From Quillaja saponaria (taxonomy: Eukaryota; Streptophyta; Magnoliopsida; Fabales; Quillajaceae), in contig CM055607.1 of the NCBI GenBank assembly GCA_029379385.1, positions 3,348,001 to 3,412,000 on the forward strand: a stretch of 64,000 bases of DNA, written 5' to 3'. Numbering within the stretch: the stretch's first letter is position 1; each line of letters starts with the position of its first letter. The notes below the pieces were generated by a model. The model did no database searches. It was not told the origin of the DNA and worked only from the letters and a program-made list of their open reading frames with translations. Positions 1 through 10,490 of the stretch are shown here, piece by piece. Both the position numbers and the translations under genes were made by a program.

Positions 1-652
1 AAATATTTTATTAATGGGTTTATGTAAAAACAACATAGATTGCAATATTGAGAAATTTTATCTGTATGAGCTATATATCCTGGCAATTTGTTTTAGTAAA
101 AATAGAACAAAGTTATAATAAAATTGAAAAAGGAGAAAGAACAAAACTTACTGAATGAGATTAGATTTCTAGAGTTTGTCTTCATATTCCAAGTTGTAAT
201 TGATTTCTTCGACCAGTTCTGTAATTTCCAAACCGCATAACATTCTCTTGCAACCAAACATTGCATAACCAATTTCACCAGAAGCAGCGGGAAAAATAAG
301 TTTTTCACAAAAATCACTTCCTCATTACATATACAAATTTCAAGTGAGGGGTGAGGGGTTACTTCTTACAATTAAAAAGTTTGGGGGCAAGCTAGATGCA
401 GAGAGAAATTGATTCAAAGAAACCAATGGGAGTCTTTACCTGAGATTTTTATCTATGATGAAATTAGAAGCTGCATTAGGAATACATAAATTAGCAATAC
501 ACTGTCTTAGCAAAAAATATTATCAATACAATGTCTATGTGAATAGCAGAACATTTTTCATCAGAGCAAACTCTACAATGTGGTTATGACATAGTGATGC
601 CTTGGACTTCATAACTCGCCAATAGAAACAGTACTTAGTACTTTCCAGGGCT
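1..652. other. 3' flank of the FUL-like gene, no gene recognised
   Basis: This stretch lies downstream of the stop codon of the FUL-like MADS gene and probably includes its 3' UTR. A minus-strand frame stays open from about 328 to a TAG at 169-171, giving a roughly 50-residue acidic tail, but I recognise no family and see no clean acceptor in front of it. Nothing else is supported. Confidence 0.4.
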
Positions 653-3600
653 CTACCTATTCGCACGGCTAAGCAACCAAGGTGGCATGAGGGTGGCGGA
701 GCTTGGCTGAGTTTGAACTACAGCCACTTCACTCTCTGATCCTTTTGCCTGGAAAGTCCCACTGCGATCACCATTTCACACATCTCATTAGCAAAAATAG
801 TTATGCCTTACAATGGAATTTACATGCATGCCTTAGTCTAGGTTATATAGCTAGGAGGTGGAGTTTCAACCCCCATGGTGTGGCATTGGTAGATTATAGT
901 ATAATAGTAAACTATACAGGTTAGAATTCTGGCCAAAATTCATAAATGCAGAATCTAGTACATAGCTTTCTTTAATTCTATAAGTTTTTAGTTCTTCTGT
1001 GAAAATATAATGGTAGCCATATATAAATATTTTACATTTATACTTGAACCTGTCTCAAAAGAGAGTACTGAAAAAAGTACTAGGATACAGGCGAATTTTT
1101 GAATTATGTAATCTGAGGCAGCTAATCTTGGCCCTTTATGAAACTCCCATAGCATGACAATTTGAAATATTGATATCTGCGCCGACAAGCTGCAGTTTTG
1201 TTCAAATGGCATGGCAGCCTATATACCTCATTTTCCCATATGATGTACTAAATGTATATTAGCACAAAAGACTCCTGCCTGAGTCTTATTAAGAAAACAT
1301 GTTCCTTCTTTTACCAGAATGTGCTTGAAACAAGAGGGAAGAGAGAAGTACCCGATAGTTAGGAAAGGATATGGTTGTTGTGACAATGGACGTAAGTTGA
1401 ATGTGGATGAGTTTTGGCCTATGATTTCCTGCTGACAACCTAATTCCTCAGTCAATGTCTTCTCATTCTCTTTCAGCTATATCATAGTAAACCATTTTTA
1501 AAACGTTATAATCAGGGTAGATTTTGTTGATGGGGATGGGGTGAGAAAAGTGACTTAATTAGTAGACTGAAATACTATTACTACAATGCATCCATGGCTA
1601 TAACCTTCTTTGCTAGCATGTTGTTTTGCTCCTGCAATGCCGTTGCCTGTCATATATGTACACCACAAACGTTAACTTTGCTTCTCCAACAGTCTTTATG
1701 CGGAATTGCTCTTGAAATTACATAAACCTAGTTGCACTTTATAAAAAAAAAGCTTTGACAAGATAATGAAATAAACTAGGATCGATGTCCGTAGAGCATA
1801 GTGTTTCAAAACATAATTTATGGATACATCACTAGGTTTGTGTTGTTAGCTATAGCATAGGTAGTGAAGGTAAAAACATGCTAATAAGGCAGTTTTCTTT
1901 CTCATTATATTTCAACACTTCTAATTACATTGCTTAGTCCTTCAATAGAAAAAGTCTTTGGTGTTACTAATCTATATATGATCCGTGGATAAATAAAATA
2001 AAATAAAATAAATTCAATTTTGAATCCTATTTCCATGCTCATTTATTACATCTACGAGACAAGCGTATTCAAAGTCTCCTAACCCAACCATTCCCCACCC
2101 AAACAACATCAAGCTTACCTTTTTCTGCAGGTCCGAGATGGATTCATTTATAAATTGGTTCTGCACGTAAAATTCACCCCCACAATAAGAATTAACTAGA
2201 ACATCTGTAGGTTAGATAACATCAAAGATGATCAATACTACGTCATCCTCACCTTTCTTGTTCGAATACATTTAAGAGCTACATCAATCTGTTGCTCCAG
2301 ATGTTGCAGCTCTCTCAAACTGATTGGATCCAGGTCTTCCCCCATAAAGTTCCTGTAAGGATAATGAGCTGTACATCATTCTTGTCATGATTCTGTTGAT
2401 ATTGACACGGTGCAATAAATCTTGAAATTCTAAGAGATTCATATCTCAATTTTCTTCATAATTTTTTTTTTCTTTCAAGTTTCTGTGCATTTTAACTTCA
2501 AATAACCATCTCAACATGCCAAGTGCATGGCATGGCATGGCATTGGAGTAGATGACAGCCAGGCTTCATAGCTGGAGTCATTTTTTTGTTGTTGTTGCCA
2601 TAATGCCAATCTTAGTACGTACCTTAGATTCCTTTGTAAGACTTCATGTCTTGAAGTGAGCTTGGAGCATTCAAGAGTCCAGGTTCCCTTCAAACCATTT
2701 AGGCAAGGTTTGTAAAGTATCAAACAGTAATGCATTTTTTTATTATTCATAAAAAAGAGCAATGCCATTCACAACTCTAGGGTGCGTAACAATTTATAAC
2801 TCAACGTTTAAAAACAATTTCCACAATTTCACATCCAACAAATTGTTAGCAGCTAGTTTTAAGGGTCATAAAAATTGTTGTACAATTTCGCGGACTTATT
2901 TTATTTTAATTAAATCCTAAAAATAAATTGTGAGATGCACATTGCAGGTGTTACTTACTGTTGGAGAATGACACTTTTACCAGATATCTTTTATTTAATT
3001 TTTATTATACTTAGTGCTTTGTGAGTGTTTATGGCTTTGTCTAATTTTGTGTTACATATATATGTAAACATAAAAATTGTTATTTATAATAATAAAAAAG
3101 ATATACAAAGTTGTAATAATTATCGGGACATAAAACTTATGAATTATATAATAAAGATTTTGGAGAGAGTGATTGATCGAAAGTTAGGAAGGATATCGCA
3201 GTTTTAGATAATCAAATTGAGTTTATGCTGAGAAAATCTACGATGGATACTATTTTCTTACTTAGGTGGTTAAAGGAAAAAGATGGAGAGGAAAATTTTT
3301 TTTCTTGATAAGAAAAAACAATTTTAATGAGAAAGAGAGAAGTACAAAGAAGAATACTAAGAGCTATTGTTTGGTAGCTCTAGTGAAGAATAATCATTTC
3401 ATTTTATTTATTATTTTTTTTTATGCAATTTTTAGATATGAAATAATATCAAAGTTATGTTAAAATGACAAAGATATCCCTCTATAGATAAAGTAATAAA
3501 AATTATATTATTTCAAAATAACAAAAATATCCCTCTATAGATAAAGTAATAAAAATTAAACATAATTTAACTTAATTTTTAATTAATTTTTTAATAAATT

Positions 3601-6600
3601 ATAATATTTATTTATTTATTATTTTATTATTTATTAATATTAATATTTTATTTTGAAATTACTTAACTAATTTATTTATTTATAATTATATTATTTACAA
3701 TGATATGAAGGGTATTTTTGTCATTTGACTAATATGAATTGATTTATTATTATTTTTATATACAAATTTTTTATTTTATATAATTTTAATATTTTGTAAT
3801 GTGATATGAAGGGTGTTTTTTTCATTTTACTAAATTAAATAATAAATTTTTTATTTATTTATGAATAATAATATTATTTTATTAATATTCAACTTTTTAT
3901 TTTTATGTGATAAAGTGGTTTTTTTGTCATTTAAGTGAACTAAACCAATTCCATAGAAGTAGGAATGAGCAATTCCACCCCCTAGGTGGGTTTGAGGATT
4001 CTTACTTCTATGAAATAAAATGGCTAGAATGGAATGAGTATTCTGAGGCTAAAAACGTACCAAACGAAAAAATGTTCATTCCATGAAATCATACATGGAA
4101 TAGAATAACAATTCTTGTGTAAGAGCTAGTTTGGTATGTAAGAATGGTGATTATTCCATTCCATGGAATGTATATTTTTTTCATTTGGTACATTTTTAAC
4201 CTTAGAATACTTATTCCATTCCAGCTATTTTATTATAAAAAAGTAGGAATCCTCAAACCCACCTAAGAGCTTCGATTGCTCATTCTTACTTTCTATGGAC
4301 TCAATTTTGTTTAGTGACAAAAAAAACCATTCTATCACATAAAATAAATAATTAAATAAAAAGTTAAATATTAATAATATAATATTATTATTAATTAATT
4401 AATTAATTAATTAATTAATATATTTAATTTAGTCAAATGACAAAAATACCTTTCATTTCACATTAAATAATATAAAAAAAACTATAAATATAAATAATAG
4501 ATCAATTAATTTTAGTCAAATAACATAAATATCTTCATATTATAGTAAATAACTATAATATAATTGTAAATAAATAATTAATGTTAAATAAATAAATTAG
4601 TTAAGTAAGGTGTATCAGAGGGACTGCATATATGGAATGTGGTTTCAAGCTTATAAATAAGGTGAATTAAATGGTTTTTTGGACAGTGATTGGGACTGAC
4701 TTTGTTGATGATCTATTTTTCTCTTGACTTTGGTATATTTTTTACATGGATTTCTAAGTAGCAGGAAGTTGTGACACAATCAACTGCAAAATCAGAGTAT
4801 ATAGCTGCCTCAAATGCTACAACCAACCCATTTGGCTAAGAATTATTTTGAAAGATACGGGGTCAAGAACCACATTCTGCTACTGTGTTCATTGTGTTAG
4901 CCATAACAATCACCAAAAATCCAGTCAGACATGGAAAAACAAAACACATTAAAGTCAATTATCATTTTATTAGAGTAGCTGCATGAGGAAAGGAAATCAA
5001 GCTTGTCCACTGAAGTCACTTGCTCAACTTACAGATATTTTTACAAAGCCATTATCAAAAGCAAAGTTTGAATTTCTAAGTAAGTCAGCTTGGAGTATCA
5101 GGTAAAAGTTTCAAGAAAGAGAATGTTGGAGAATGACACTTCCTTATTTCTTTGTTATACTTAGTGCTTTGTTACTGTTCATGAATTCTCGTCACATGTA
5201 AAATACTGTCTAATTTTGTGCCACATGTATATGTAAGTAAATAGAAAAGTGGCAGTTTGGTGTAGAGACAGCTGGTGTAAATAGAAAAGTAAATACTGTC
5301 TAATTTTGTGCCACATGTATATGTAAGTTTACTGTTCATGGCTTCTCGTCACGTGTAGGGAGATTGTGGATGTTTCTAGCTGCAGCTGGATGCCTACGTA
5401 AAAAACATATAAAACCCCATTTTGGGAGAAGAAGAAAAATCAGTTTATTGCAGAAAATTTTCTCTAAGTTTGGTCTGTTCTTTCTCTACTTTAAACTTTC
5501 TGAATTTTGATTCTTTACACAACCACAATTATACTACTGTCTTGTTACATGAATGGAAGCTTTCCTTAGACTTATAAGTATTACTGTATATTAAAGTATG
5601 CTTTCTATGACATAAAGTTATAGGCATGTAATAATAAGATAATATGTAAAGAAAATAGGCATAAAGCTTTGTTTCCTCGGTTGAGTTTGTAGTCAGATTG
5701 TTTTGTAAGCTTGGCTATAAAAAAGGTGACTCGGGTGAGATGAACACACAACTCTCATCTCTTCCCTCTTCTCACTTGTGTAATAAATTTGTTCTTATAT
5801 ATAGAAGTTACTTCCGTAAGGTTCCAGTTCTCTCTTCCATACAATGATTCTTACTAGACTCATCTTACAGGCCATCAAACTTGAAAGACCCGAGGCTTCA
5901 AATTTCAGCAGAACTTGGGGGTTTTATTATATTCAGCAAGCCTTTTGATTGTGTTTTCCAGACCTTCTCAAAAAATGTATGTTAGATTAGAACAAGACAC
6001 GAGTAACTATGTTTCACAGTGGTAGGTGAGATCATTCAAATACACATGCAAGAAATAAGCTAGAGAACCGTTTATAACATGATTTGGCCCTCAAAAGCTA
6101 AACTTGTTGACTTCATCTTTCAAATGCAATTTACACAGGTGTGTCCTACGAATATAATCAAATACCATATCGAGGGCTTTTGGGAAGTGATATTGTTTCT
6201 GTTTATGTGAGCGTTTGCTTCTTTTTTCTTGGCGGTCTTAAAAATTCCGCGTCATCTCAAATGGCGCCTAAATCATTTTTAGTTAGTCTTGTTGCAGGTC
6301 TCTTCATCCTTTCAGACATTTCCCAATCAGATTACAAGAAACGTAAGAAGACTCAAACTTATTTCTATTTTCTAGTAGGTCGTTGCACAAAGTGTACCTG
6401 TGATTCAGTATCAGCCACAACAAGGTGTTGTTCTGCATGTGCATTTCTCTCATATCGTTCCACGATACCCTCCAAACTGTTACAATAGTAAACAGTAAAT
6501 CTGAGGAATTAATTTATAGTATTATACAAAACTACAGAATTAAGCTGATCACACAAGTACATTATAAGAACTCAATTGTATCACATGATCAAGATGTACG

Positions 6601-9600
6601 TTAGAAACGTAGCATGTAGGGAGAGAGGTATCCTCAGTGTATAATGCATCAGTCAAGAACCAAATTGGAAGCATGCAGTTTAGTTTAGTTGATTATGTTG
6701 AAGGTTTGGCTATTTTGAAGGAAAAATGAGAAAGGTTAAAAATTTCGATCTTGGATCTTCCAAATTAATTGAAGTTGGAAAATCAATTGTTAAATGGTTT
6801 CAAGGGTCAGTTTGGTATGTCTTATTCTGGTTGTTTCTGCTTTTAATTTCTAAAAGTAGAATTCTTGTTTGTTAAGGTTTATGTGCTTTTCTAATATGTA
6901 TAGCTTGATTCTGCAGTACTGTAGTCTCTCAATGGATCTGTATAGTAATTTTTCATTTTGAATAAACAAGGGTTTGCGCTTGATAAATTCGCAGCTAATT
7001 ATAATCTAGCAATGGTGTGGAAGTGGGACCATTTACTGCAAGATTTGAACAATACCTCATCTAAATTAAAGTTAAAAAAAATATCTTTAATCATATGTAT
7101 ATTCTAGTAGTTTGATCTTTAAATCACTTGTATATAGGTGAATCATTTCTATTTTCATATTGATGGAAGCTAAACACCTCATTCAAATTAAAATTCTACT
7201 GTGACATTTCTACCAAAACGAACAAATTGTTTTTGTCGTTTTCATAGGGAATGTGCAGTTTTTCATTTGAAATGGAATGAATTCAGTAAAATATTAAGTA
7301 AAATTCTTATTTTATGTAAATCTTGTACATAAATTATTTATATATATCATATAAGCTCTCATATGTTAGGATTAGATGTGATTATAATTTAATTTTGCCA
7401 TCAATTCATATATCTATGTTAAATTTGACTTTGGTATGTATTTGTGAGCATCACATGTATTAAATTAATCATGTAATATTTAACATTATTATATATGCTT
7501 CTATATGTTTTCAAATAATTTAATATTTCCACGCTGTTTAAATATTGTTTCACAAATTGTCTTAGTTTCTAAATTTATAGAAATCTAAAATGAATTTTAG
7601 AACCATGTTGGGACGTGGATGGGCCCAAGAGATTTTTGGTGATGTTGGAGCTATTTATAAAAATTATGAAATGGAAAGAAAAAGAAGTTTTGGGGATTGA
7701 GTTTGTGTAGAAGGAAGAGAAGGAGAAAAAGAAGAAGGAAAAGAAGAAACTAGGTTTTGCATGATGAGTAGAAGATGAAAGTTGAAATTTTGTAGTTTTG
7801 TATTAGGTAATCACACCAAAAGATGAATGTGGGTGGCACACTAAGGTGGGGGTCTCACACCAGTGGATGTTTCAAAGTTTGTGAAATAGGCACAAGTGGA
7901 GAGAGTGAGTCTTCTTGTGTGCTAGTGAGTTTGTTCTTGGGAGGAAGGTAGGAAAGATGGAGCAAGCCCAATGACGAAGGAAGATGTTTGTTGAGGTGGA
8001 GTTGTTCGATGCGTAAATCAATTTTAGTTTTAGCACAAACCTAATCCAAATGATAAGACGATATGAAAATGGCTCATCAATGGTGACAGGTGAGATGGAC
8101 TTGATAAGATAACTTCGTGCATATGTATTGGTGCGAGATATCATGATGTTATCCACTTTAAGCAGGTAGAGACTTTAGTATGTAATTTTTCTTGAAATAA
8201 TAGAATTTCTCTAGGCACTGAGACCGAATGACGTAATTTTTTGTATTGATATTTTTTTTCTTCTTTTCTAACTATATTTTGTATGGATTTTTTTCATTAT
8301 TTTTGTAATAACTCATTGAAAATCGAAGGACATATTATATAATTCCCAACAAATACATCTCCAACAAATTAAAAATTTAACATTTTGAACATTGAATATT
8401 AATCTTGTCAAATCTTTTTTAAATCACCAGTGTTGTTTGACTCAACACCTTAGTTATTGGGTTAGCTAATTTGGTTTCTGTTTTTACGTGGAGATAATCT
8501 TATATGTATATATACTTTAAATATTATATATAAACCTTTTTCATTGTCTGTCTCATTTGACATATGGCATCACTGCATCAGAGCCTCTATAACAATCTGA
8601 GTTCAGTGGTCCAGATGAAGGGACAAGTGTGATGAATTTCTGGGATTCTATGTCTTGGGAGCTTGTTGGATTCTTGAATATGAAGTCTGCTTTTCTTCAT
8701 ATTGGGTTTAAATGTACTGTGTTTATAAGCCAGGGGGTCTATATACAACTCCTGACTTATGAATGTATTGAAATTGCTTTATCAATAAAATTATTATTGT
8801 TAAAAAAATTTATGAGTTTGATTTTTGTCTCTACTTATTTTTATAACTACATTTCAATATTGTTTTTTTAGATCATGTAAGATATCATAATTTATTTTTA
8901 AAATTTCACTCATCATATGCTTTTTGATAAAATGATTCTTTGACAAATATTTTTCATTATATATTATATATATCAAACCTTTTTAATTATCTCTCCCCTT
9001 TGACGTATGGTGTCCTCTATCAGAATCTCTATAATAAAATCAGTTTGATTGTAGCCACCACTTATAGTTTCAGCATAGTAAATTTTCTTGTGTAAAACAT
9101 GTAAGAGATCAAGATCTATTTCTAAGAATTCACCTAACATCATATACTTTTTGATAAAATGGTTCTTTGGCAAATTTCCTCTCAAATTAGCAAGAAATTA
9201 GTGAAAACTCAGTATATTCCATTACATAAACAATACAAACAATCTCCTAAAATCTTTAATTTATTCTTTTTAGACAGGCAGCCTCGTTTTAAGAGGAGGA
9301 TCTTTGTGAAAGTCTCAAATTAATAATAGAATGTGTTGTTTCCCTTATATTATACTATATAGTATATGTATTTAAATAAATGAGTGGCCTCCTCATTGGA
9401 ACTTTATTTTGCAATACTAGGTTACAAAACCTACGGCAAAAATACAACTTCCCAAGACACAAAGCTCAAGGACCCTTAGTGTTGGTTTTATTTAAAATTA
9501 ATGAATACATATTAAAGGTCAGACTTCCATTAGTTCTGGCCTCTGACCCAATGAATGAACTGTTATGTCGATCAGAAATCCTCTGTACCAGATCAAAAGT

Positions 9601-10284
9601 AAGACTACTTACAAGTACTAAAATTAATTACTAAGTGTGGAAACAAGTGGAACAGAAGATTAAGATCCATGATATAAGACAAAAGTTTCAAATCTAACAT
9701 AAAGTTTAATTGTTCAGAAGAAAAAAAACTGGTGTAGCTGCTGTAGAGTTAAAGAAGATATTTGAATCTAACTTTGTGTACTGTAAATGTGCAACTGTGT
9801 CTAGAGAATGAGAGTTTTAATATAAATATAATAACTGGGTTGTTTTTTTTATCAGCAAGAGACTTGTTGGGGTTATGAGCTACATCCGAGATGTTAGTTC
9901 TCTCTAGTGCATGAAGTGTCGGGTGAAGGCGAAATTTCAATACCAAGAAACATTTTATGATATGATGAAAGTAACAAATTTTCCTAATAAATTTGCACTA
10001 CCCAGATGACAATAAACCAAACAACAAATATTTTGGTAGCTATATATATACAGGCAGAACAGAATAGAAAAGCAGAGAAAGTGTATGATATATATGAACC
10101 TGGAATCGGTGGAATACTCAAAAAGCTTGCCTTTGGCTGAGAAGACAATCAAAGCTACCTGAGCATCACATAGCACTGAAATCTCTTTAGCTTTCTTAAG
10201 CAAACCTGTCCGCCGCTTTGAAAACGTCACTTGCCTACTGATTTTGTTCTCGATCCGCTTCAGCTGAACCCTACCTCTCCCCAT
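653..10284 (-). CDS. FRUITFULL/AGL79-like MIKC MADS-box transcription factor (8 exons, 248 aa)
   Basis: Seen: exons at 10284-10100, 6476-6398, 2687-2623, 2352-2253, 2160-2119, 1646-1605, 1476-1352 and 761-653 give a 747-bp frame. Exon sizes 185, 79, 65, 100, 42 and 42 are the classic AP1/FUL pattern. The MADS domain (residues 1-60, starting [14 protein letters not shown]) is complete. The I domain holds [11 protein letters not shown]. The K domain includes [20 protein letters not shown] and [16 protein letters not shown]. The C-terminus carries FLTIGGTFQAKG and ends [12 protein letters not shown], the paleoAP1/FUL motif. Known: this family controls flowering transition, meristem identity and fruit patterning as nuclear DNA-binding dimers that recognise CArG boxes. 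The rather divergent I and C regions point to the AGL79/euFULII branch, though ordinary FUL is possible. There is no farnesylation box, so it is not euAP1. Introns 1 (3.6 kb) and 2 (3.7 kb) are long, and intron 2 carries transposon debris. The next MADS gene lies head-to-tail upstream. Confidence 0.93.
3075..3310 (+). mobile_element. RTE-type LINE reverse-transcriptase fragment
   Basis: A frame at 3085-3207 reads [20 protein letters not shown] and then [11 protein letters not shown]. It continues with frame breaks into a [22 protein letters not shown] stretch to about 3300. This matches the conserved NYRGIKLMSHTMKxxERV region of plant RTE LINE reverse transcriptases. It interrupts the 5' LTR stub of the Copia remnant. 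Only about 80 residues remain and the frame is broken. Confidence 0.65.
3659..4608. mobile_element. Foldback/large-TIR non-autonomous element (about 950 bp)
   Basis: The left half (3659 to about 4110) is the imperfect reverse complement of the right half (about 4135 to 4608). Examples: left GTGGGTTTGAGGATTCTTACTT pairs with right AAGTAGGAATCCTCAAACCCAC; left TGAAGGGTATTTTTGTCATT pairs with right AATGACAAAAATACCTTTCA. The ends are TTACTTAACTAATTTA and its complement. No coding frame is present. A short direct repeat built on ATCCCTCTATAGATAAAGTA (about 3475-3560) borders the left side. The structure could extrude as a hairpin. Confidence 0.7.
5124..5520 (+). repeat. Copia 3' LTR with an internal tandem duplication
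   Basis: The LTR begins TGTTGGAGAATGACAC at 5124 directly after a purine tract. The right end is not certain and is placed near the CTTTACACA at about 5520. Inside it, CTAATTTTGTGCCACATGTA is present twice (about 5209 and 5301), together with AATAGAAAAGT copies, showing a local duplication that the 5' LTR stub does not have. Confidence 0.6.
6477..10099 (-). other. Intron 1 of the FUL-like gene
   Basis: This is the 3.6-kb first intron between MADS-box exon 1 and exon 2. Large first introns in AP1/FUL genes often hold regulatory elements (family knowledge), but I did not identify a specific CArG box here. It is AT-rich, has no supportable gene, and contains the direct repeats at 8521-9180. Confidence 0.6.
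8521..9180. repeat. Imperfect direct repeats in FUL-like intron 1
   Basis: Two segment pairs recur. First, 8521-8600 (ATATTATATATAAACCTTTT, a TTTGACATATGG core, then CAGAGCCTCTATAA) against 8961-9050 (the same with TTTGACGTATGG and CAGAATCTCTATAA). Second, 8869-8948 against 9099-9178, sharing ATCATATGCTTTTTGATAAA in one and CATCATATACTTTTTGATAA in the other, followed by ATGATTCTTTG or ATGGTTCTTTG. No frame or LTR boundary is clear, so this may be an old duplicated non-coding repeat. Confidence 0.55.
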
Positions 10285-10481
10285 TTTCTCTTTTTCTTTT
10301 TTTTTTGGCCTTTCCCTTTGATTATTTGCTGTAAATTCTTACTTTTAGAAAATGAAACAAAGAGAAAAAGGATTTTTTTTTGCACTGACCCAGTTGAGAA
10401 AATGAGTGAAGGGAGAAGATGGAGGTGTGTTTGTATTATGGGTATCTTTCTGTTCTTGTGCCTTTTTTCTCTGTGTTTGTG

Positions 10482-10490
10482 CATATATAG
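10482..10490 (-). promoter_or_regulatory. TATA box of the FUL-like MADS gene
   Basis: On the minus strand the sequence reads GCCTATATATGCAC, about 200 bp upstream of the start codon. It is followed by a CT-rich leader. A pyrimidine-rich CTCTCTCTTTCTCG block lies just upstream (about 10517-10535), of the GAGA type common at MADS gene promoters. Confidence 0.5.

Larger units (their letters stand above)
2959..5520 (+). mobile_element. Degenerate Ty1/Copia element (5' LTR stub, RNase H remnant, 3' LTR)
   Basis: The same LTR start, TGTTGGAGAATGACAC, occurs at 2959-2974 and at 5124-5139. Both copies continue into TTATACTTAGTGCTTTGT. Ahead of the second copy is a purine-rich tract (about 5113-5123). 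Before that, 4757-5111 reads in broken frames as a Copia RNase H/C-terminal tail, with pieces such as [15 protein letters not shown] and [16 protein letters not shown]. Most of gag-pol is missing; the space between the LTRs is filled by an RTE LINE fragment and a foldback element. The whole complex sits in intron 2 of the FUL-like gene, antisense to it. It is non-functional. Confidence 0.75.

Noticed and set aside
169..328. Minus-strand frame of about 50 codons with an acidic tail
   Set aside because: No family match recognised, no clean acceptor, and it lies in the probable 3' flank of the FUL-like gene.
6141..6488. Plus-strand 115-codon frame
   Set aside because: It is antisense over exon 2 of the FUL-like gene, whose minus-strand 79-bp exon is well supported.
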